DNA of 47,649 nucleotides from an uncultured Collinsella sp. (GTDB taxonomy: Bacteria; Actinomycetota; Coriobacteriia; Coriobacteriales; Coriobacteriaceae). Within the stretch, counting starts at the first letter, position 1. Each line of letters begins with the position of its first letter. Made by a program: the position numbers and the translations under genes. Location of the stretch: positions 1-47,649 of the forward strand of contig UQMV01000014.1 of NCBI GenBank assembly GCA_900542315.1. The letters run 5' to 3'. Shown here in pieces: positions 33,913 through 41,185 of this stretch. The notes under the pieces were generated by a model that did no database searches, was not told the origin of the DNA, and worked only from the letters and a program-made list of their open reading frames with translations.

Positions 33913-34293
33913 GTGGACATTATCCTATCCAATTCGAGCGACAAACCCATCTACGAGCAGATATCCTCGCAGGTCAAGTCCCAGATCCTTTCGGGCGCAC
34001 TCGCCGCGGGAGCCAAGCTTCCCAGCATTCGCGCGCTCGCGAGCGGCCTGGGCGTAAGCGTCATTACCACCAAGCGCGCCTACACCGATCTGGAGCAGCT
34101 CGGGTTTATCTGTACCGTGCAGGGCAAAGGTTGCTTTGTCGCCAAGGGCAACCAGGAGCTCTTGCGCGAAAGCCAGCTCTGCCATATCGAAGAACTACTT
34201 GCGCAGGCGGCAACCCAGGCCGAAACCCTGGGCGTCACACGCAACAAGCTGCACGAGATGCTCGATCTTGTAGCGCCCGAAACCATGCAGTAG
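33913..34293 (+). CDS. GntR-family regulator, YtrA type
   Basis: 126 aa, the length of YtrA-type repressors: a winged helix-turn-helix (YEQISSQVKSQILSGALAAG ... LPSIRALASGLGVSVITTKRAY) with a short helical tail and no large effector domain. GTG start after TAAGGAGC. Such regulators usually repress the ABC transporter operon they sit in; the ABC ATPase gene starts 23 bases after its stop. Confidence 0.9.
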   Translation: MDIILSNSSDKPIYEQISSQVKSQILSGALAAGAKLPSIRALASGLGVSVITTKRAYTDLEQLGFICTVQGKGCFVAKGNQELLRESQLCHIEELLAQAATQAETLGVTRNKLHEMLDLVAPETMQ

Positions 34294-34316
34294 CCATCTG
34301 CAAGAAAGGCTATACC

Positions 34317-35198
34317 ATGCAAAACCTGCTAGAACTCAAGGGCGCGTCGCGCCGTGTTAGCGACCGCTTTTCGCTGCGCGATGTCAGCCTTAGCGTAGAG
34401 CCCGGCCAGATCGTTGGCTTTGTGGGCGCGAATGGCGCCGGCAAAACTACGACCATTCGCGCCGCGCTTGGACTTATAAAGCTCGATGCGGGCGAGGTGC
34501 GCCTGCTGGGACAGAAGTGTAGCGCGGGGGCATCGAACGAACTGCAGCGCAACGCCCGTTCTCGCATCGGCCTCGTGCTAGACGCCTGCCCCTTCCCTTC
34601 CACGCTCAAGGTTGCCGAGATCGAACGCGCCGTGGGGTCCGCCTACCCCACCTGGAGTCACGAAACGTTCCGCGGCCTTATTGATCGATTCGGCTTGGAG
34701 CCCAAGGCAAAGGTCAAGGCCCTCTCCCGCGGCATGGGCATGAAACTGCAGCTCGCCTGCGCGCTCAGCCATAAAGCCGAACTGCTCATTTTGGACGAAG
34801 CCACGGCCGGTCTCGACCCCATGGCACGTGAAGAGCTACTCGACGAGCTGCTCTCCTTTGTCGCCGACGGGCAGCACGGCGTTTTGTTCTCGAGCCATAT
34901 CACATCCGACCTTGAGCGCGCTGCCGATCGCGTTGTCTGCATCGATAACGGGGCGATCGTCTTTGACCTGCCGCGCGAGGACATTACCGATCTCGCCGGC
35001 ATTGCCCACTGCACCCAGGCTCAGGCCGCTGAGCTTTTGGCCTGCGTCGACGGCGCCCGTGCTGCCCGCCACACCTATAGCGTGGATGTGCTCGTGCCCA
35101 ACCGACACGAAGCGCTCGAGGCCTTCCCCGAGATTCCATGCGACCGCGCAACCATTGATGACTATCTGCGCCTTACGCTGAAAGGAGCCTCCAAATGA
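34317..35198 (+). CDS. ABC transporter ATP-binding protein
   Basis: 293 aa. Walker A GANGAGKTTT (about residue 37), ABC signature LSRGMGMK, Walker B LLILDEATAGLDP and the H-loop SSHITSDLERAAD are all present. The frame is open far upstream (to 33693), but that part overlaps the GntR gene; the ATG at 34317 with GAAAGGC starts the family fold. Its TGA overlaps the ATG of the permease (ATGA), so translation is coupled. Likely drives export or an envelope-stress transporter. Confidence 0.9.
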   Translation: MQNLLELKGASRRVSDRFSLRDVSLSVEPGQIVGFVGANGAGKTTTIRAALGLIKLDAGEVRLLGQKCSAGASNELQRNARSRIGLVLDACPFPSTLKVAEIERAVGSAYPTWSHETFRGLIDRFGLEPKAKVKALSRGMGMKLQLACALSHKAELLILDEATAGLDPMAREELLDELLSFVADGQHGVLFSSHITSDLERAADRVVCIDNGAIVFDLPREDITDLAGIAHCTQAQAAELLACVDGARAARHTYSVDVLVPNRHEALEAFPEIPCDRATIDDYLRLTLKGASK

Positions 35199-35893
35199 AA
35201 CGTGCCTTTATGTCCGAATTCGCCATCATGCGCTCATTCATCCCGAGCATTGCGGGGGTCGGATTGTTCATCTTCGCCATTCTGACCATTGCAAACATGT
35301 CGGATGGCGATTCCGGCATGAGCGCCGGGGCCTGCGCCGTAAGCGCTATGTCGCCCATCATGGTGATGAACTCGTTGGCCGGCTACGACAATCAAAACGG
35401 TTGGGAGCGCTACCGGGCAACACTGCCCTTCACGCGCAAAGACATCGTCTGCGCGCGCTATCTGTGCATCATTGTTTTCTCGGCCAGTATGGCATGCGCT
35501 GCTGCGCTTTTGAATATCATTGCCCTTCCGCTCTTCAACGGCATGGGCATCTCCTCAACCGGACAGACCATCTTTGAGATCGTGAGCGCCTCGTTCGCAT
35601 CGATGCTCATCTCACTTGTGCTGGTGTTCCTAACACAGCCGCTGTTCTTTCGATTTGGGCATATGGAGGCATTGCGCTTGTCCGTCGCTCTGTTCGCGCT
35701 GCTCGGTTGCTTCACCATGGCAATGTTGAGCTCCTCCAACTCCATCACCAACTGGCTCATGTCATTTGCCGGGGCGAATCCCGATCATGCCGTTATCGGC
35801 TGCCTATGCGCCGGCATCGCCGTCTTGGACTTCGCGCTTTTCACCCTCAGTGCCACCATCAGCACCAAGGTCTACCAAGCGCGCGACCTGTAG
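35195..35893 (+). CDS. ABC-2-type permease
   Basis: 232 aa with six hydrophobic helices (e.g. IPSIAGVGLFIFAILTIANM, LCIIVFSASMACAAALLNII, LSVALFALLGCFTMAML). ABC2_membrane_5-like features: NGWERYRATLPFTRKDIVCARYL between helices 2 and 3. Pairs with the overlapping ATPase. Substrate unknown; related GntR-controlled exporters handle peptides or respond to cell-wall antibiotics in other Gram-positives. Confidence 0.85.
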   Translation: MKRAFMSEFAIMRSFIPSIAGVGLFIFAILTIANMSDGDSGMSAGACAVSAMSPIMVMNSLAGYDNQNGWERYRATLPFTRKDIVCARYLCIIVFSASMACAAALLNIIALPLFNGMGISSTGQTIFEIVSASFASMLISLVLVFLTQPLFFRFGHMEALRLSVALFALLGCFTMAMLSSSNSITNWLMSFAGANPDHAVIGCLCAGIAVLDFALFTLSATISTKVYQARDL

Positions 35894-35961
35894 CCGCGCG
35901 CGGTATCATCGGACGTGCGTCATAGATCTGGCGCAGTCGTTCTTGGGGAGGCACCACACCC

Positions 35962-36837
35962 ATGTCATGGGTCGCTGCGGCACTAGCCTCGGCATTCTTT
36001 GCCGGCATCACATCCATTTTGTCTAAATGCGGCATCAAGCACACCGATTCCGATGTCGCTACCGCTATCCGGACCTGCGTGGTGCTCGCTTTCGCTTGGG
36101 CAATGGCGGGGATTTCCGGTTCTATTGAAACCATTGACAGCATTCCCGCCAAAGCTTGGCTCTTTCTCGCCCTCTCGGGACTTGCCACCGGCGCATCGTG
36201 GATCTGTTACTTTAAGGCCCTCAGCGTCGGCGACGTTAACAAGGTCGTACCCGTCGATAAGATGAGCACCGTGCTCGCCGCGCTTATCGCCATTGTGCTT
36301 TTTGGCGAAACAAGCAACCTGGCAGTTAGGCTCGCGGGGACCGCCGTCATCACGCTCGGCACGTTTTTGATGATTGAGAAGAAACAGCCGGCCGGAACAA
36401 AGCAAAAACAAGACCGGGCCTGGCTCGTCTATGCGATCGGCGCCGCCGTGTTTGCGGCCTTGACCTCAGTCCTCGCCAAAAATGGCATCGAGGCAGTGGA
36501 GTCCAACCTGGCGACGGCCATCCGCACCTGTGTGGTACTCGTTATGTCGTGGGCGATCGTCGCCGCCAAGGGCAAACTGGGACAGCTCACACATATCGAC
36601 CGCAGCGAACTTGCATTCCTTGCGGCATCGGGTATTGCGACCGGTGCGTCATGGCTGCTCTACTACTACGCCATTGCTGCTGGTCAAGTAAGTGTTGTGG
36701 TCCAAATCGACAAGCTCTCGATTTTCGTATCGGTGCTGTTTGCACGCCTGGCCTTTAACGAAAAGCTCTCGCGCCGCGGTATCGTCGGCCTCGTCCTCAT
36801 CATTCTGGGCACCGCCACGCTGTCTATCTGGAAATAG
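35962..36837 (+). CDS. EamA-family (DMT) transporter
   Basis: 291 aa, ten helices in two EamA repeats: WVAAALASAFFAGITSILSK and the second AWLVYAIGAAVFAALTSVLA, each followed by NGIEAVESNLATAIRTCVVL-type segments that show the internal duplication clearly. GGGGAG lies 11 bases before the ATG, a long spacing. Not part of the GntR operon by spacing (68 bases). Substrate unknown. Confidence 0.85.
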   Translation: MSWVAAALASAFFAGITSILSKCGIKHTDSDVATAIRTCVVLAFAWAMAGISGSIETIDSIPAKAWLFLALSGLATGASWICYFKALSVGDVNKVVPVDKMSTVLAALIAIVLFGETSNLAVRLAGTAVITLGTFLMIEKKQPAGTKQKQDRAWLVYAIGAAVFAALTSVLAKNGIEAVESNLATAIRTCVVLVMSWAIVAAKGKLGQLTHIDRSELAFLAASGIATGASWLLYYYAIAAGQVSVVVQIDKLSIFVSVLFARLAFNEKLSRRGIVGLVLIILGTATLSIWK

Positions 36838-36950
36838 CGCCGATGCCGAGTAAGGCCCAGGCCGCCCACAAACTTGTTACAAATGACATACCCCAGCGCG
36901 GGCACATCGTTCTACAATGAAGGCGTCACGGGTCTCGGCCCAATTTCGAT

Positions 36951-37054
36951 CATCCAAGGGGATGTCTTTTTGGTCATTGTTCTTTAGGGAACGGTTAATC
37001 GCATACCAATAGGAAAACGGCCATCTTGCGGCCGTGATTTGTTGCGCCGTTCCC
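36951..37054 (+). promoter_or_regulatory. structured leader upstream of methyltransferase
   Basis: CATCC/GGATG hairpin followed by TCTTTTT (36951-36970), then GGGAACGG (36987) pairing with CCGTTCCC (37047) around an ACGGCC/GGCCGT hairpin (37017-37035). A TACAAT box lies at about 36913. The nested stems suggest an attenuator or riboswitch; it matches no class I know. Confidence 0.4.
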
Positions 37055-37095
37055 GCTCCATCATCTGCCAACATTGCACCTGATAGGAAAGAACA

Positions 37096-37833
37096 ATGCA
37101 GTCTTTGGAATCTCATTCCTTCCCAAAAGCCAACAGCTTCGACACGACGCTCGTGCGCTCTAAGATCATGGGGCCCAACCCCCTCAAGCTCTGTGAAGAG
37201 TTGCTTCGCGATGCAGATATCCCCCGCGGAGCCAGCGTCTGCGACCTTGGATCGGGCACCGGCATTACCAGTGCCCTGCTCGCCCGCGAGTACGGGTTTA
37301 ACACCTACGCCGTCGATCTGTGGAGTGACCCCGTCGAGAACCGAGCGTTCTTCGATTCGCTTGGCATCTCGCCTGAAACAATTCATCCCGTACAAGCCGA
37401 TGCTTCGCAGGGTCTACTATTTGAGCATGCCTTTTTCGATGCGGTCGTGAGCGTCGACTCATACAACTACTTTGGCCGCGACCCTCGGTATCTGGGCGAG
37501 CGGCTGCTCCCCTACGTTAAGCAGGGTGGCATGCTTTATCTGAGCATCCCAGGCATGGTCCACGATTGCCACGATAACCTCCCCGATTGTCTGCTCAAAT
37601 CATGGACGCCCGAGCAGCTCGACTACATGCACGACATAGCCTGGTGGCATGCCATGATCGAGCCCACCCCTGGCGTCGAGATCGTTTCGATGCGCCCCAT
37701 GCTCTGCACGGCAGAAGCCTGGTCTGATTGGCTTGTCTGCGACAACGAGTACGCAGCAGGCGACCGCGCCGCAGTTGACGCAGGCGCGCTCGATTACCTC
37801 AACACCATCGCAATCGAGCTGAGAAAGCTCTAA
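37096..37833 (+). CDS. class I SAM-dependent methyltransferase
   Basis: 245 aa. Cofactor loop VCDLGSGTGITSALLAREYG, acidic strand VDLWSDP, motif FFDAVVSVDSYNYFGRD, then a C-terminal part with SWTPEQLDYMHDIAWWHAMIE and DWLVCDNEYAAGDR, which recurs in a Firmicutes/Actinobacteria family of unknown substrate. AGGAAAG lies before the ATG. A long leader with several stems precedes it and a clear terminator follows, so it is transcribed alone. Confidence 0.85.
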   Translation: MQSLESHSFPKANSFDTTLVRSKIMGPNPLKLCEELLRDADIPRGASVCDLGSGTGITSALLAREYGFNTYAVDLWSDPVENRAFFDSLGISPETIHPVQADASQGLLFEHAFFDAVVSVDSYNYFGRDPRYLGERLLPYVKQGGMLYLSIPGMVHDCHDNLPDCLLKSWTPEQLDYMHDIAWWHAMIEPTPGVEIVSMRPMLCTAEAWSDWLVCDNEYAAGDRAAVDAGALDYLNTIAIELRKL

Positions 37834-37840
37834 ACAGCAG

Positions 37841-37878
37841 CCGCCCGAGGTCGTTTAAATACGATCTCGGGCGGTTTG
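37841..37878 (+). terminator. intrinsic terminator of the methyltransferase gene
   Basis: 14-bp stem CCGCCCGAGGTCGT / ACGATCTCGGGCGG with one G-U pair and loop TTAAAT, followed by TTTGTT. Confidence 0.85.
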
Positions 37879-37911
37879 TTAATCGAATGGTAAGCGAGTC
37901 GAAATAGACTA

Positions 37912-39213
37912 TTACTTCCGCAGCGGTTTGGGCAGCGGAATGCCCGCAGCGATAACGGCGGCGATGATCATGCAGACGATGCCCTTGAGCGGGAAGCACA
38001 TGAGCAGCAGGCCCACGACCATAACGGGCTGGCGCATAACGGCACCCATCGTCGAAGCCGTGCACACGGCGACGCAAAAGACCGGATCGGCGCCGGTGAG
38101 GATGGCAAGGCCGTAGCCCAGGCTCACACCCGAGAAGATAACAGGGAAGAAGTGGCCGCCGCGCCAGCCCAGGTTGATGAGGGCAGGCGTCAGCATGGCT
38201 TTAACGAGGCCCGTCGTGATGAGCACGCCGGCGGGGATCGTCAGATAGGTTTCCATGAGCACGTCGGCCTGCGTCTCGCCGGCAAACATGGTGTAGGGCA
38301 GGACCGTGCCGCAGATGGCGAGTGCCAGACCGGCCAGCATGGCCTTGACGACGGGGCGGTCCCCTATGGCGTGGGCCAGCGCCTCGCTCGTGTGTTCGGA
38401 GACAAAGTAGAGCCAGCCGCAGACGGTGCCAATAAGCGCCAGGGGGATGAGCCAGGCAATTTCCAAGTTGCCCACCTCGGCAGCCTCAAACCTCGGCATG
38501 CCCATGCCGCCGCCCATAAGCTGGCCGAGCAACAGGTAGGTGCCCAGGCCGCCGGCAATCGCGATGCCATAAACCACGGTCTTTTGCGCTTTGGGCAGCT
38601 TGATGGTGATCTCGTCGGCATCGGACTCGCCATCGCCGGCGTCCTGGCCGTCGGCACTGCCGGCAAGCGGCGCCACAAAGCCAAAGACGGGCGCAGTGAA
38701 AAGTGCCGTCAAGGCGGCCTGGGTGCCCAGCAGCGTAAGCTCCCTAAACTCGGCACCAAAGCGACGCATGCGGTCGCCGACCCAGCTGCATAGACCCGCG
38801 ATAACGCCGGTCAGGCCGGCCTCGGGACCAATGCTTCCGCCAAACAGCAGCGGCAGCAGCGCCGCGACCGACAGCTTGCCCAGGTTGTCATACGGATAGC
38901 GACCGTCCTGCTTTACCTTGGCCATCACCTGGTTGAGGTCGTCGGTCTTGGTACCCGTTACCTTTTCGTACAGGCCGATCACTAGACCACCAAGCAAGCA
39001 GACGAAAAACGGATACGGCAAAAAACCGAACGGGCCACTGGCGAGCTCGGGCGAAGCGACGCCCAGCATATGCGGAATCTCGGTCCACAGATAGTCGATG
39101 CCGTGCTCCATCGCAAAAAAGAACAGCCAGACCGCGGCACCTGCAAACGCACCGGTCACGGCGACGCTGACCAAGAACAGCGCACGGTTTGTAGGCTTGG
39201 CAAGTTTATCCAT
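37912..39213 (-). CDS. ClC-family voltage-gated chloride channel/exchanger
   Basis: 433 aa with many membrane helices. GGSIGPEAGL (ClC selectivity loop), an RELTLLGTQAALTALFTAPVFG segment and GWRGGHFFPVIF (GxFxP) are diagnostic. A charged, glycine/aspartate-rich insert (SADGQDAGDGESDADE) lies between helices in the middle. It moves chloride or fluoride across the membrane, perhaps as an H+ exchanger. GGGAGGA precedes the ATG. No fluoride riboswitch was recognised upstream. Confidence 0.9.
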   Translation of the reverse strand: MDKLAKPTNRALFLVSVAVTGAFAGAAVWLFFFAMEHGIDYLWTEIPHMLGVASPELASGPFGFLPYPFFVCLLGGLVIGLYEKVTGTKTDDLNQVMAKVKQDGRYPYDNLGKLSVAALLPLLFGGSIGPEAGLTGVIAGLCSWVGDRMRRFGAEFRELTLLGTQAALTALFTAPVFGFVAPLAGSADGQDAGDGESDADEITIKLPKAQKTVVYGIAIAGGLGTYLLLGQLMGGGMGMPRFEAAEVGNLEIAWLIPLALIGTVCGWLYFVSEHTSEALAHAIGDRPVVKAMLAGLALAICGTVLPYTMFAGETQADVLMETYLTIPAGVLITTGLVKAMLTPALINLGWRGGHFFPVIFSGVSLGYGLAILTGADPVFCVAVCTASTMGAVMRQPVMVVGLLLMCFPLKGIVCMIIAAVIAAGIPLPKPLRK

Positions 39214-39337
39214 CGGGTCCTCCCGTGGTCTTAATTGACATAGATAAGTTTTATTTTAGAACGGTCCCGGCGCAGATGAGCAAGCCATCCACGCCGCAAA
39301 CGTCACCATTGGGCATGACGCAAGTCCCATCCAAAGC

Positions 39338-39871
39338 TCAGCCGTTGATGATCGAGGCAATCTCACTCAGCCTATCGGCAAAATAGATGCCTTGCTGGCG
39401 ACGCGGGCTCGACAAGCCCTTATCGATCATGCGGCAGAGCAGTGCCTTAAGGTCGTTGTAGTAGCCATCCAAGTTGTACAGAATGCACGGTGCGTTGAGG
39501 TGCCCCAGCGATACGGCGGACATGATCTCGGAGATCTCCTCGAGCGTGCCCGTGCCGCCCGGAAAAGCGATAAACGCGTCGCCGAGTTCAATCATCTTGG
39601 CTTTGCGCTCCGCCATATCGCTCGTCACGATCAGGTCGTCGATACCATCGTGCTGAAACTCGGCCTCGATAAAAAAGCTTGGCTCCACGCCCGTCACGTG
39701 CCCACCGGCGGCAAGCACGCTATCGGCGAGCGCACCCATCAGGCCCGACTTGGATCCGCCGTACACCAGCGCATGCCCACTGGCGCCAATCCATGCGCCA
39801 AGCTCTTGCACTGCCGGCAGAAACACCGGGTCGTTGCCGGCGCTGGCGCCCAGATATACGGTGATGTTCAA
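39338..39871 (-). CDS. LOG-family protein (TIGR00730)
   Basis: 177 aa. PGGTGTLEEISEIMS is the LOG motif and ALVYGGSKSGLMGALADS is the nucleotide-binding part. The family contains cytokinin riboside 5'-monophosphate phosphoribohydrolases, which cleave the ribose-phosphate from modified AMP. TTG start, supported by GGGAG seven bases upstream and by the family N-terminus (NITVYLGAS). It lies 36 bases after the K+ channel on the same strand. Confidence 0.88.
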   Translation of the reverse strand: MNITVYLGASAGNDPVFLPAVQELGAWIGASGHALVYGGSKSGLMGALADSVLAAGGHVTGVEPSFFIEAEFQHDGIDDLIVTSDMAERKAKMIELGDAFIAFPGGTGTLEEISEIMSAVSLGHLNAPCILYNLDGYYNDLKALLCRMIDKGLSSPRRQQGIYFADRLSEIASIING

Positions 39872-39907
39872 TTTCAGTCTCCCTTGCCGCCGAGCGCGGC
39901 GTTCGTT

Positions 39908-40333
39908 TTAGCGCTGACGTCGACGATACTCGCGCACGCGACGCGATAGATCGGCGAGCTCGTCGCGATCGAGTTCTTCCAGATGCTCCAGGTCGTCCAT
40001 AAAGCGCGCCATAGTGTCCTTTTGACGCATCTTGATGAGCATGTTGCAGTAGTTCACCGCCACGCCCGTGAGCATGGCGATGTAGAAGATGCTGATGACG
40101 CTCAGGATGACCGTGATGGCGCGGGCAACCGGCGTTTCTGCCGGAATATCGCCAAAACCGATGGTGGACACGGTCTCGAAGCTAAACCAGAGTCCATCGC
40201 CAAAGGTAAGGGTTGTAGGCTCGGACAGCCAGACAGCCGTTGAGCACAGCAGGTAAAAGATAAGAAACAGGCCCGTGATGCGCGCAAAGCCAGCCTGGCG
40301 CAACACGTCGGCCAGCGTCCTCAGTCTTTTCAT
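39908..40333 (-). CDS. two-helix potassium channel
   Basis: 141 aa. Two membrane helices flank a pore loop with the filter TIGFGD (FETVSTIGFGDIPAE). The C-terminus is short, charged and helical, with no RCK domain. The ATG at 40333 follows AAAGGGG; an earlier ATG lies in the palindrome region and is not supported. Probably cotranscribed with the LOG gene. Confidence 0.85.
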   Translation of the reverse strand: MKRLRTLADVLRQAGFARITGLFLIFYLLCSTAVWLSEPTTLTFGDGLWFSFETVSTIGFGDIPAETPVARAITVILSVISIFYIAMLTGVAVNYCNMLIKMRQKDTMARFMDDLEHLEELDRDELADLSRRVREYRRRQR

Positions 40334-40387
40334 CGCAGCCCCTTTTCCCAGACGTCCAATCACGTTCGCTCGGTATTGTCGCACAAA

Positions 40388-40445
40388 CCGGCAGTTAGGG
40401 ACGTTCCTCTTGTGCCGGCAGAAAGGTACTGTCCCCAACTGCCGG
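40388..40445. repeat. 58-bp palindromic repeat, left copy
   Basis: CCGGCAGTTAGGGAC and GTCCCCAACTGCCGG pair over 15 bases with one mismatch; an inner TGCCGG gives an alternative shorter stem with the left arm. Nearly identical to the copy at 41040, differing at two positions. Confidence 0.88.
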
Positions 40446-40534
40446 GTGCCCAATGACTACCTGAACGAGTATCTTGATATAGACATACCGCCCACCGTCA
40501 TGCCCGCAGCAGGCAAATAGAAAGTGAGTCCACA

Positions 40535-41014
40535 ATGTTTAGACCTCTTCGCAGGAAAAAGCGCGCCATCACCGATGAGCAGGCGCGAGAGCTGCTCGCC
40601 GATTGCAAGCGCGGCGTTTTTTCCGTCAACGGCGACGATGGCTACCCCTACGCTATTCCCGTTAACTATTTCTTTGATCCCGAACACGACAAAATTTATT
40701 TCCATGGAGCCAAGGCCGGCCACAAGGTCGATTCACTCAGACGTGATGACAAAGTCTGCTTTACCGTTTACGGCAACGAACGGTACATGGAAGATGACTG
40801 GGCTCCCTACGTCATGAGCACCGTGGTCTTTGGCCGTTGTCACCTGGTTGATGAGACTCCCGCGTTTGTCGAGGACAAAGTCCGCCAGCTCGCGCTTAAG
40901 TACTACCCTTCTGCCGAAGAGGTCGAGGAGGAAATTGCCAAAAGCATCAAGGGTGTCCAACTCTACGAGATTTCAATTGAACACCTTTGCGGCAAGCAGA
41001 TTCACGAAAAGTAA
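40535..41014 (+). CDS. pyridoxamine 5'-phosphate oxidase-like flavin-binding protein
   Basis: 159 aa. A split-barrel fold with CKRGVFSVNGDDGYPYAIPV and KIYFHGAKAGHKVDSLRRDDKVCF resembles the NimA/PPOX-like group that binds FMN and, in some relatives, reduces nitroimidazoles. True substrate unknown. The ribosome site is weak (AAAGTGAG). The gene is flanked on both sides by almost identical palindromic repeats, so it could be a small recombining unit. Confidence 0.85.
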   Translation: MFRPLRRKKRAITDEQARELLADCKRGVFSVNGDDGYPYAIPVNYFFDPEHDKIYFHGAKAGHKVDSLRRDDKVCFTVYGNERYMEDDWAPYVMSTVVFGRCHLVDETPAFVEDKVRQLALKYYPSAEEVEEEIAKSIKGVQLYEISIEHLCGKQIHEK

Positions 41015-41125
41015 CTAGTCGTTGGGAACGTTCTTGCAACCGGCAGTTAGGGACGTTCCTCTTGTGCCGGCAGAAAGGGGCTGTCCCCAACTGCCGGCAG
41101 AAAGAGAACGTCCCCAACTGCCGGG
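41014..41125. repeat. composite palindromic repeat, right copy
   Basis: Begins with ACTAGTCGTTGGGAACGTTC (CTAGTC type), followed by a 41040-41097 copy of the 58-bp CCGGCAGTT element and one extra right arm ending at 41125. Its start touches the stop of the PPOX-like gene. Shows two arm types joined in one place. Confidence 0.85.
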
Positions 41126-41185
41126 CATTAGGCAGGCTGAGCTGGTATCCTTATGCGGTACTGCCTCGATTCGATAGGATTGCAT

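Noticed and set aside
33693..34316. N-terminal extension of the ABC ATPase
   Set aside because: It overlaps the GntR gene and the repeat array and has no ABC-family similarity.
39214..39337. Fluoride riboswitch before the ClC gene
   Set aside because: Looked for the GGNGAUGG and CUGAUGACUUCU-type words on the minus strand; not found together.
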